From: Hanleya hanleyi
Lineage: Eukaryota; Mollusca; Polyplacophora; Lepidopleurida; Hanleyidae
Direction: 5' to 3'
DNA length: 64,000 nucleotides
NCBI GenBank assembly: GCA_036873755.1
Contig: JAVTVY010037103.1
Span: forward strand, 1 to 64,000
Position 1 is the first letter of the stretch. Each line of letters opens with the position of its first letter. Below, one piece after another: positions 11,301 to 23,300 of this stretch. A model generated the notes under the pieces. It was not told where the DNA came from. It saw only the letters and a program-made list of their open reading frames with translations, and did not search any database. The position numbers were made by a program, and so were the translations under genes.

Positions 11301-14300
11301 CTGCCGGCATCGACATTAGTCTAAATGACAATATCTCTGCGCTCATTCGAGCTTTCGCGCTACAGTCTCGTCGTACTCGCCAGCTGTTACCGAAATGGGA
11401 TATTGGTGTGGTTCTGTGTGCTCTGATTCGTCCGCCGTTTGAACCCTTACAGTCCGCGGCTCTTAAAAGCTGTGGCCTACAAGACAGTTTTTCTCGCGGC
11501 CTTTGCTTTGGCGTCTAGAGTGTCTGAACTTCATGCTCTTGAAAGATCTATGACCTGGTCGGCGGATTGGTCGCGCGTATCGTTCCGTCCTATTCCGGAG
11601 TTCATCGCCAAAAATGAGTCTGTTCGCTTAGGTCCGTGTGCGCAACGTTTGTACTCCATCCCTGCGTTATCAGACTTCGTTCATGGCCTCGAAGACGACC
11701 TGCTGTTATGCCCTGTTCGAGCCATACGTCACTATCTCACTCGTACCGATCCCGGTCGGGGCTCGCGTCGTCTGTTATTCTTGTCCCTTCGTCTCTCAGC
11801 GGTACGTGACATTACTAAGAATACCATCGCTTCGTGGTTAAAGAAAACCATTAAGTGGTCTTATCAATTGGCCATTGACGCTCCCCCGCTTCTATCGACT
11901 GCTTCTTCTCATGAAATCCGCGCCATCGCTTCGTCATGGCCCTTATGGAAGAACTTGTCCCTCCATGACATTGTCCAGTCTTGTGCCTGGACAGCAAATT
12001 TCACGTTTACCAATTTCTATCTGAGAGATATGTCAGTCCAATCAGATAGTATGACCATGCTTGGGCCACTAGTGGCTGCCCAGCACGTGGTCAGGTAACT
12101 TTCAAAAAAGTGGGGGGGGGGCAAAATTGTCATCATCGCAGCAAGTCTTCGGCTTGCTGTATCATCTCATCTCATCTCTCAGTCATATCGTTAGTCCACA
12201 CACTACATGATCACCTGAAAGAAGTAATAGCTCAACTTGCCAGTCAGCGACTCTCAAGACAGCAATCAAGAAACCTGACACAATGGTGAGTTTTAATCTT
12301 TGACCTTACTGCAGTTTGGCTTGTGTCATTTCATGTTAAAGCTATGTTCTTCTAGATCATTTCAGCTGAGTCACCTTGCGGTCAACTCACAAGTTCAACG
12401 CACAAAGAACTGACACTTTTGTGAGTATAATAATGTATTTATTCCAGGTCACCAGTGTCAGCAACAGTAAAGTAAAGAAAGTTGACATAGACATAGAGGA
12501 GACTCAGAGATTCCGCTGTCAACTCTCAACAGTCCACCTTCAGGGTTTAAAGTACACAGAGTTGGACCTAAAGCGGAATGTGGACTAGCGCTGCGAATAG
12601 TCTTGTGGATGACTTGTATGGCACGATGGCTAACACTATACCAACTCATACTTGCCTTACCTCCGAACTCGGATGTCCTGATGCCTCAGTTCCGTTGGCG
12701 GTAATACTGTATATCACTCCACATCACAGATTATGACACCTTGTATGCTACATTGGCGACCAAAGATCCCAACTCATACATGCTGCCTTCCTAGTGCTCA
12801 TCCCGGCCGTACTGCCTGAGTTCCTATACGGAGGGTAACACTGTGCTCCACATCCAAGACCACAGCTGCATGCATGGAGACATGCATCAAGCTAAGTAAC
12901 CACTTCTTATATCCTTGACTACCTTCTGAGTTTCTGATCAGGGTTTTCTTGTTGATTGTGATTGTCTTGTTTGTGATTATTTCAGCGGATATTCAGCCTG
13001 CCATTGCAAATACATCAAGGCCGAGGTTCCCACCTCCATATGTTGGTAGTGAGGCATAAATCAAAGCAGGTGTAGGTTTGGGCCATAAATATTAAACATT
13101 TATAAACAATGTTACTATTTATAACCAAACCAAACCTGCTTTGATGTAATGGCCCTCCCATCCTTCCCCTCACTCCGCGGCCTTGTACACTACAGATCTC
13201 GGTTTATAACAATGAGAAAAGAGGAAGAGTATACTGGGAGCTGGCTTATATATCCAGGCTGAGCTGGGAGAGCTCCCTTAAAGGGAGACTACTCCTCTGG
13301 GGGATAACTCCCCAGGGGAGTTAACTTTTGGTTTAAACTTTCGTTTAACGTTTGTATTGTATATCTCTGGCAGAGATTAAGGCATAAATCAAAGCAGGTT
13401 TGGTTTGGTTATAAATAGTAACATTGTTTATAAATGTTTAATTTCTATTGCTGTATTCTTGGACATTATGTCTGAGATATCTGTCCCTGTAAATTCTAAT
13501 TCATGCCGTTTGTCGGCAGTTTTTGGTCTAGTTTGGATGCTCACACGAAAGGTCACCTTTGTTACCGTCAGCCACGTGTTTAGAGTGTCTAAGTTGGGAT
13601 GTTGCCGCCTGGAGGTTTATGTCCAGGCTTGACGAGCGTATTTATTACGGGTTACGGTAGACCCTGCTTTATCTGCGAACGAAAGACGCCAAAATGAAAT
13701 TGCTCTTGTCGGAGATTTCAAAATTTTAACTATGATCTTTCTGGTTTCTTGTTTGGATTTATTCGCATAAATTTAGTCCAGCCAGATTCTATTGGAATCC
13801 TTGTCAGTGGGACTGTTTGTACGTTTGGATAGTGTTAAATCCCAGACAGTTCAGAACCGGTTGGTATAGTTTTGTCTGGCGCGTTTGTGCACAAATCCGT
13901 TTCTTTGTTTGGACAACAAAGGATTCTGTCCAAAGCCCGGCTTTCTCGACCGCTCTTTGTTATCGGGAACGTGTTCTGTCCAGAGTACAGTGTGTAAGCC
14001 TGACCGGCTGGGATATTTTTATGACGTTGGAACTCACGGAATAGAAATGCTTCAACGTACTATAACTTCGTAGAATTACAAGTTTCTGTAGGGATTTTGC
14101 AGATCTTCATTTTTCGTTGTTGTTGTTCTTGTGTTTCGGACTTTTCCAGTTTTTGGTAGTTTATTACTATGCATACAGTACATTGTTCCTACCAAAATTT
14201 AGTCTCTTGTTATATCAATTGTTATTCTGTTTATTTGATATCATGTGATCAAGAGAGAACTTGCAGAAGCTTTTCTCTGTCTTTTATTCTTACGTTGTTG

Positions 14301-17300
14301 TTGTTGTTGCGTTTGTCTTCGTCGTCACAAGTCAAAGCTATACACTACGACTCTTTGTTACATTTTAATGAGCTACCTTATTACTCTCTTTGTGTAATCA
14401 AGGGTGTGTTGAACAACAAAAGAGATCACGAGATTGTTTATTAAGAAATTGTGCTATTCTTTGGAACACATTTTTCTGTTAGTAAATATTGCATTGTGAT
14501 ATATTTATTTTTCACAACCAAATTTTCCCATCGGTATACTGATTTAGACTTACAATTCAAATTGGGTTGAGCTTTAATTTTATTTTCTTTCTTTCTGAGA
14601 AATTATTATTATTAGCTTGAGTGTGAGTTTATTTCTCCGAGAAGTCTTTAGAATTGCTCTCGTTCGACGACACGTAGGGTGTTTATTGATCTTTCCCTAG
14701 TCTGTTGGCCGGGCAAGATCAAGCCTGAAGTTTCTCAATCATCTGCTTGGGACAGCATAAGACTGTTCCATCGGGCGGTCTTCTTGTTCTTCGTAAGTTA
14801 CTTTCGTCCGAGTATGATTACCGGTTACAGCCTTGTAAGAAGAACGACAGACTGCTCCTTAGCAATGTTTTTTTCCTCGACAGCTTCGTCCAAACATCTT
14901 TTGGTCTACAGCATTTGTTTGATCTTTATTTTTATTCTGGATGATAATTTCATCTATTCCATTTGAGGACTTATGTGTAGTTTAGACCTCTTATTGGGGG
15001 CGAGTCTAGATTGAACATTGTTCTTGTTTGGTCAATTCAAATTGTGAAATTTAATGACCTTAGTTCATCTACCGGCGAGAGACATCAAAATGTAATTGCT
15101 CTCTTCGGGGAATTTTAAATTTTATTGAAGATCTTCCTAGTTTACGTTGGAAGTTTCTTTGTGTTGATGTCGGGGATGTTACTACCAGGCGGAGTTACGC
15201 TCACGATTAACGCTAGGAACAATGAATGTGTTCATCTCTTCTGCGTTTCATATCTCATTACAGTTTCGCGTACTTCGGCTGTTTTGTTCGAACTCCACTG
15301 TGACTTTTCGAGTTTCGGCTTTACAGTTTTCGGATTCAACTTCAGTTGTTTTTCCTTCAGTACGTCGTTTCTCGCCTTAACGTCGTTTCTCGTACTTTTA
15401 TAAGGTTGTACCCTGCTCCATTGTGAGCGTACATGTACAATAAATTGAACTGTTTTGAAAGAAATTGAGGAAATCACTACGCTGTTTTCTCACGCAACGT
15501 TTTTTTTCGTTTCGCATTACGTTGTTCTGTTACACCTCGACGACGTTCCTTTACGCCGTCACGTTGTTCTCATACACCTGTACGTCGTTCTCATACATCT
15601 GTTAGACGTTCCCGTACGCCATAACGCCGTTCACCACGTCGTTCTCTTATACCTCCTTATCAGGGTCGTCAAGTTCGACAGTTCCGGTCTCCATTTCTAG
15701 ATCTTTCTCTTGATTGTCATAGAGGCTGCACGTCTCTTGATATTGGTGTTTTTCGTAACAGACAATTCGGTTGATGCGTCTTCACTTTCGCTTGGTTGAC
15801 CTCCATCGTTTTGCGAGATGCATATCTTCTTATACCCATTCATCCTCGTTTTCTGCGTTTCCTACGATTCACCATCGTCGGTCGTCGGTTTGAGTGGCAA
15901 GTCCTCCCGTTCGGAGTCAACATCGCCCTTGTATCACTTCTCTAGTCTTGGCATTTTTCTCCATCTCGGGGCTTTCACATCGAGGTTTACTTAGGTTCGT
16001 CGTTACTTTGGGGCAGTTTTTCGACACTCTCCATCAAGTGCTTCGTCCCCGTATAGACCGTTGGACCAGTTTTTACCCCTCGGCCAATTTTGGCCATGGG
16101 GTATTGTCTTCGTCTTGTACGTCCGTACGTCCATACGTGAGCGGGATAGCCGGAAAACGGTTCCACTGAAGAATTCCAAATTTGGTATCCTTATTTACCT
16201 AGTCAAGGACCAGAAGCCTATTGAATTGAGACCTGATTGGGTGGAAACCTTGGCGGCCATCTTTAATTTTATGCAAAATGGATAATGATCCATATCTCGG
16301 AAACCATTCAACTGTTGGTATACATCATCGATACATCAAGCAACTTTCACTGAATTACCAAACCGGCTTTTCTGATTAGCTGAAATCCTGGAGGCCATCT
16401 TTAATTTATGCAAAATGGATAATGAAACATATCTCTGTTATCATTCAATTGTAAATATGAAAGTTGGTATACATCATCAATACATCCAGATACTTTAAAT
16501 CAGGACCTGATTGACCGAAAACCTTGGCGGCCATCTTTAATTTATGCAAAAACTTTGATGATATATATCTCTGATGTCATTTAAGTGTTCTATACCAAAC
16601 TTGGTATACAGCATCGATGTATCAAGAGAATTGCAATGAATAACCACATCAGTTCCTCTGAGTGGGAGGAAGGATGGCCGGCCATCTTTAATTTATGCAA
16701 AATCATTAATGATCTCGTTCTCTGATACCGTTCAAGTGCTCGATGTAAAATTTGGTATACATCATCGGTGCATCAAGAGACTTACGACAAATGACAGTTC
16801 TGTTTTCTCTGATTGGGCGGAAACCTTGGTGGCCATCTTTAATTTATGCAAAATCTTCACTGATGTATATCTCTAATACCATTTCAGTTTTCTATACGAA
16901 ACTTGGTATACAGCATCACTGTATCAAGAGACTTTCAATGAATAACCACATCAGTTCCTCTGAGTGGCGGGAAGGATGGGTGGCCATCTTTAATTTATGC
17001 GAAATCATTAATGATCTCTATCTCTGATACCGTTCAAATGCTCAATGTAAAATTTGGTATACATCATTGATGCATCAATGAATACTGGTTTCGCTGATTG
17101 GACGGAAACCTTGGGGGGGTCATTTCTAATTGCAAAATTTTTGATAATCTGTATATTTGTGACACTGCTTGGTGTTCCTGACATCTTGGTTCAAATTGCA
17201 TACATTATGAATGTACTCAGAGCCGAGGGGTTTTCAGATGCGCAGCTTCGTATTAGACGTTGGCTTTATAGTTGGTTTTGTCATCTACTTGTAGGGCTAT

Positions 17301-20300
17301 TCACTTCTACGCAGGACCTTACTCATTACGGTCGTCTCCTAGTTCGGTCACTGCAGTGCCATCTGTCTTATTTACAGTCGTCATCCCTCAATCCATTAGT
17401 GCTGGTATTGACGTCTCTACATCCACATCCGATTTTGGTGGCAGTCCCGCCACATCGTCATGTGGGGTGTTCCTTTCCGATTTCCATCTCCCGATCACCA
17501 TCTCTACACCGATGCTTCCGAGACCTGTTGGGGAGGCCATCTGGACGGTCTGGAGGTGTCCGGCAGATAGTCTAGGTTGGATGCCTGACTTCACATCAAC
17601 TTTTCTGGAAATGAAGGCAGTCATCCTAGCAGTTCAGCATTGGAGTTGGCATCTCGTGAATTCGTCCCTTCTCATCGCTACGGACAACTCTACTGTCAGT
17701 GCTCACATCAACAAGATGGGTACCACCCGATCTTTGTCAATGTTTTTCGTCTGGTGTGGGATCTTTACGACTGGGCTCTCATTCATCTCTGTCATCTCTG
17801 TCATCTCCATGCTCGCCATGTCCCGGGTCGGCTCTATGTCTTAGCGGATCGCCTGTCTCGTCCCGACACCGTCCTTCAGACCGAATGGCAACTTCTTCTG
17901 GAGGTTTTTCTGTCAGATCTGCAGCGTCTGGGAGACCCCCTTGATCGACCTGTTTGCGACGAGGAACAATGCGCAGCTTGCCCTCTTCGTCAGTCCGATT
18001 CTGGACCCTCAAGCCTTCGCCATCGACGCTCTTTCAATCAACTGGGACAACTTCCTGGCTTATGCCTACCCTCCCATGGCCCTGATTCAGGAAGTTCTTC
18101 AAAGATTTCTCAACACGACTGTGTCGTTCTGCTCGTGGTTCCGTGGTGGCCTCGTCATCAGTGGTTTCCGGTTCTGGTTCCACTTCTCACTGCTCCGCCA
18201 CGTCGTCTTCCAGTTTGACCCAGCCTGTTGCGTCAACCTCACGGGATATTTCATCACAACCCGCGGTGGCTCAACTTACACGTCTGCAGACTATCCAGAG
18301 TGCACTCACAGTCCTAGGATTTTCAGCAGAAGTTGCTCAGACGATGGTTTCAGCCAATCGATCTTCCACATCACAGCTCTTTCAAGCGAAATGGGCCTAT
18401 TTCGTCTCCTGGTGCCGAGAACATGATGCCGATCCCGACTCTGCCTCTATTTCTAATAGTAGCTGACTTCCTCCTTCACCTTCATCGTGATAAGAAGTTT
18501 CAAATCAGCACCATTGTGGGGTATCGGTCTGCTTTGGCTAGGGTTTTACGTCTTTCTACCGGCATCGACATTAGTCTAAACGACAATATCTCTGCTCTCC
18601 TACAGACTTTCGCCTTACAGTCTCGCCGTACTCGCCAGCTGTTACCGAAGTGGGATATTGGTGTGGTTCTTTGTGCCCTGATTCGTCCGCCTTTTTGAAC
18701 CATTACAGTCCGCCTCTCTTAAAGCTGTTTCCTACAAAACTGTTTTTCTGGCGGCTTTTGCTTTGGCGTCTAGAGTTTCTGAACTTCACGCTCTGGAGAG
18801 ATCATCTCTGACCTGGACGGCGGATTGGTCTCGCATTTCCTTTCGTCCCGTCCCTGAGTTCATCGCCAAGAATGAGGCTGTGCGCCAAGGTCTGTGTGCT
18901 CAACGTTTGTACTCCATCCCTGCTTTATCAGACTTTGTTCGTGACCTTGAGGACGACTTACTGTTATGCCCTGTACGAGCCATACGTCACTATCTTACTC
19001 GTACCGATCCTGGTCGGGGCTCTCGTCGTCTATTATTCAGGGGTCACAAAAAAATGTTTCAGTTGGTCGCCATTTGTCGAGTGAGGCTAAAAATCTACTC
19101 GCCACGCGACCTAATGTTTTATTCACTCGCCAATCCCTAACGACCTTTCGATGTAATAGACGAAGTGACAGACGAATCAGTCTTTCCAACAACATGATAA
19201 TCCAGTGTTAGTTTGAAAAATAAAAGAGAAAAAAAAAATATTGCAGTGTACCCTCGAAATTTTGCACGAGGAAACGATCATTTGTGTGTCGGTTACGCAA
19301 ATCGGAAATGGCTTGAATGAAAAGTCGGGTCAGGTGAAACAAAAGTTCCAAACTCTTCTCTGCAAACTTTTACCACATGACGTTTGTCTTTCAGCATATA
19401 AATTGACTGACCTGGTTTTACTTGACTACAATTGTTTTAGAAGCGACACTGAAGTCAAAACGCACATGTAGTGCTTCAGGCATACCATCACATTCTTGAC
19501 CTTGAACTTGCAAATTCCCGCCAAGATTGTTTCATAGAATTTGTTTACTATAATTTTTACTATGATGATTTCATTGGCTGAGAATGGTCAGCGGGTCGTG
19601 GATTAACTTTTCTAGGGCGAGCACGTGATCTTATTGTGTCACGCCTGTGCATGATTTCAAGAGCACGGATATTACATCAGACCATGTGGTCTCTATAAAT
19701 AGACTAGGCTTCCCCATATCTGTATCGTCGGCATTATTCTGTCATTATTTCCTGTACATTTTAGGCCTGATTGGATTTCGCTGCCTGATAAACTAAACAC
19801 AAAAATACTTTGGCGACTAAACACTTCATTGCCCAAAAATTCACTCGCCACTTTGCCGAGTTACTCTATTTTTTAATCAACACATTGGCGAGTGACTGGA
19901 AAATTCAGTCGCCAGTTGTCATTTTTTAGTCGCCATTGGCGAGTTGTCGACCGGGTTTTGTGAGCACTGTTATTCCTGTCTCTTCAGCCATCCGCAGTGC
20001 GTGACATTACCAAGAATACTATTGCTTCTTGGTTGAAGAAGACAATTAAGTGGACATATCAACTTGCCATTGATGCTCCCCCACTTTTTGTCCTCTGCTT
20101 CTTCCCATGAAATTCGTGCCATCGCTACCTCATGGCCGTTATGGAAGAACTTATCCCTTCATGACATTGTCCAGTCCTGTGCATGGACGGCAAATTCTAC
20201 GTTCACCAATTTCTATCTGAGAGATATGTCAGTACAATCAGATAGGGTGACCACGCTTGGGCCGCTGGTGGCTGCCCAGCACGTGGTCCAGTATCTTGCA

Positions 20301-23300
20301 AAAAAAAAGGGGGGGGGGCATTTTCGTTCAGCGCAGCAAGTCAGTCAATCAGCCAGCTTGCTGCATCATCAATCATATCATATGTCCACCATATTACATG
20401 ATCACCTCAATAGGTCAGTCAGTCAGCCAACTTACAAGACCCGTCTCATCGGTGAGTATGGTTTAGGCATGGTTATTACTACACCCACTGCGTCTCCACG
20501 ACCTGGGTTTTTCCTTCTATTGAGTATTGTGTACCACATTTACAATCAAGTTTTTGATTTTAATCCACAAGTACCCTCAGTGTCTTCGACCCGGGTTCTC
20601 TTTGGGTGAGTTTTAGTGTGCTGTAAGCCTATACAGTCAGCCAGCTTAAGGCATCATCACAGCTAATCACATGTCCTCCTTATTACATGATCTCCTCAAC
20701 AGGTCAGCCTGTTGCCAACTCACAAGACATCTTTCAAGACCTGACACAAGGGTGAGTATTGGTTTTTAGGTATACTTTGTGTCAGTTTCAAGTTTAAAGT
20801 ACAGAGAGTTTGGTGCATGAGGGCAATTATGACCAACTTACTAGATCATCTCAAGAGAGACAGCTGCTGTCAACTCACAAGTCATCTTACAAGAACTGAC
20901 ACATTCGTGAGTACTACTTTCAGGTTTGCCACTGTCAGCAACAGGGACTAAAGTACAGAGAGTTGACGTAAGACGGTTGGTGGATCATCTCAAGAGAGAC
21001 AGCTGCTGTCAACTCACAAGTCATCTTACAAGAACTGACACATACGTGAGTACTACTTTCAGGTTTGCCACTGTCAGCAACAGGGACTAAGTACAGAGAG
21101 TTGACGTAAGACGGTTTGTGGATTAAAGAGTAGTATAAGATGGGCACCTTGAATGCAATGATGGCGGTACATGACCACATCTCGTCATACACTGATTACC
21201 ACTCGAATACTCACAGCGCCACTGGCCCGAGTTCCTTCGTTGGGGGTAAAATTGTGCACCACATCCACGATCACGGCTACATGGATGAGTACATGCAACT
21301 ATCCATTATGATTACTCCATGACTACCCACAGCGTCACCGACCAGGGTCCCTCTTGTCGAGTACTAGTGTGCCATGTCCGTGATCATCTCGGCGGTTACT
21401 CAGCCTGCTATTGGAACTACAACAAGGCCGAGGTGCCCACCTCCTTATGTTGGTAGTGAGGCATAGCAAAAGCAGGTATAGATTTGGGCCGCAAATATTA
21501 AACATTTATAAACAATGTTAGTATTTGTAATCAAATCAAACCTGCTTTTGCTTTGATTACCCTCCCATCCTGCCCCTCACTCCACGGCCTTGCACACCAC
21601 ATGTCTCGGGCTATAAGAGTGAGAAAGAGGGAGATTATGGATTGGGCAGAGCTTAAGTAACCTAGCTGAGCTGAGAGAGCTCCCTAAGGGGAGACAACTT
21701 TTTCGTTTTCAACTATTTGTAGGTTCTTCCTAAAGGGAGATCAGGCATAGCAAAAGCAGGTTTGATTTGGTTACAAATACTAACATTGTTTATAAATGTT
21801 TAATATTTATAAGTTTGTTTATTTTGGTATAATAATGTTCAATTCCCATTAGCAGTAAATGTTCTGTTCATTACAGCAAGATGACCTGGTGTCTTTGGGG
21901 AAGGTGGTGCTAGCTCTGGCCTGTAACTCTGTACTCGGCATTCAGAGGGAACACATACAGACCTCCATGGAACTGGTGGCCAGGAACTACTCTGCTGATC
22001 TCAAAAATCTCATCTTGTCTGTATCATTTCCTTCATTTATACTAACATTCCTTTTCAATGTTTGCCGCAAAAACTTAAGAAAGTGTATTCAATGAGTTAT
22101 GATATACCAACAGATAGGTGCATTGGAAACTGCTGTGGCTCCAATACAAGAGTTTTCCCCAGTTACCTTCCTCCCTTCTAAGGGCTGTTCCATTTAGAAA
22201 GGTATGGGAGGGGCAGAAGGCAGCTTTGAATTATACCCCATCACCCATAGAAATTTTACTGGCCTTCCCAATGTTATAACATGGATTGAAGGGAATTTTC
22301 TCCCATGACCCATAGAATAAAAAATTTAGTGCCTTCCTCCCCTCCCATACCTGGAACAGCCCTAATACGAACTTTGACCAAACAGTATTGGTGAAGAACT
22401 GACATCTGTATGTTAGAATACCAGATTAATGTCCTGCACTTAGGATTGCTATCTGCGTGCACCAATCACAGAATTCTGGTTTTCAAGCATTGGATTTTAA
22501 AAATAATCTATGAAGTGCTTTGGAAAGTCGGATAATCTGTAGAATTTTACATGCAGTAGCAGTTACCCAGGCCATATGGGGGGCTATTGGAAAGAATGCA
22601 TCAGTTTTGTATGCTAACAACTGAACAAAATGCCATATCTCAATCCGTGACGCTGTTCCATCCAAAAATCCAGTCACCAAAGTTTTTATAAGAGAGACAT
22701 TCATGTTTATTATTTCGGACCAGAACAAAATGTTTGGAAATTGTTTCCTTATAATTTTACTGCAGCTGGAATTCAGAATTGTGACTGACTGGATCAAATT
22801 GGTTCAATCTTTGCCATGGAAATGACCATTTGTACAGTATTGTTTTCTATGACAGAATTGACAAAACATGATATACATGTATGTATCTGCCTTGGATAGA
22901 ATTCAATGTAATTCCAGTTGTTTGTGTGTATCTGCAGATATCTACTGACTAATCAGACGCGACCACGTAGTATCAATGATATTATGCCGATGATCGGTGC
23001 ACGCTTCTACACGCAGCTGGATACTGCTCAGTTGAGGAATGATGTCATTGAGAATGAACTGGCTAAGGTATAGAACATGTTATTGTAGCATTTCCTCTCA
23101 GCCTGTCTCCTGCTAAACTGTGTAATAACAGTGGATGTAAACAAATTAAATATAGAAAATACACTTTGATGCTCTGAAATAATTCCTTATTTAGCTGTTA
23201 TGAATTGTACATATACTATGGTAATCCTTCTAATAATTCAATCCCCCATCCAAATTCTGACAGTCATCCCCAATTGTACAAAATTCTATCTGTGCTTCTA

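Larger units (their letters stand above)
6666..13442 (+). mobile_element. DIRS-like retrotransposon copy A, nearly complete
   Basis: This element of about 6.8 kb has the DIRS architecture: left inverted repeat (6666-6850), gag, RT-RNase H, tyrosine recombinase, internal complementary region (13051-13146) and right inverted repeat (13200-13442). There is no integrase or aspartic protease signal. DIRS elements reverse-transcribe into a circle and integrate with the recombinase without a normal target duplication. The trinucleotides at the ends are ACT on the left and AAT on the right, so one may have mutated. Gag is intact, but pol and the recombinase each carry a frameshift, so this copy is not autonomous. 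It inserted into the leader of copy B. Confidence 0.9.
6401..21804 (+). mobile_element. DIRS-like retrotransposon copy B, old, interrupted by three insertions
   Basis: The outer left end (ATTTGTGGCCCAAATCTATA from 6404) and the right end (TATAAATGTTTAAT to 21804) are each flanked by the trinucleotide AAT (6401-6403 and 21802-21804), as expected for recombinase-mediated DIRS insertion. Inverted repeats pair 6430-6550 with 21630-21760. An internal complementary region lies at about 21459-21550. The coding part (13466-20295) is decayed. Copy A (6666-13442) sits inside the 5' leader of B. A tandem array and a TIR transposon interrupt its pol and recombinase. The whole element lies in a PAN3 intron in sense orientation. 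Confidence 0.85.

Noticed and set aside
22182..22362. CAG...-type assignment for the 22.2 kb MITE
   Set aside because: The TAA duplication and GGGCTGTTCC ends fit PIF/Harbinger better than the CAG-ended group.
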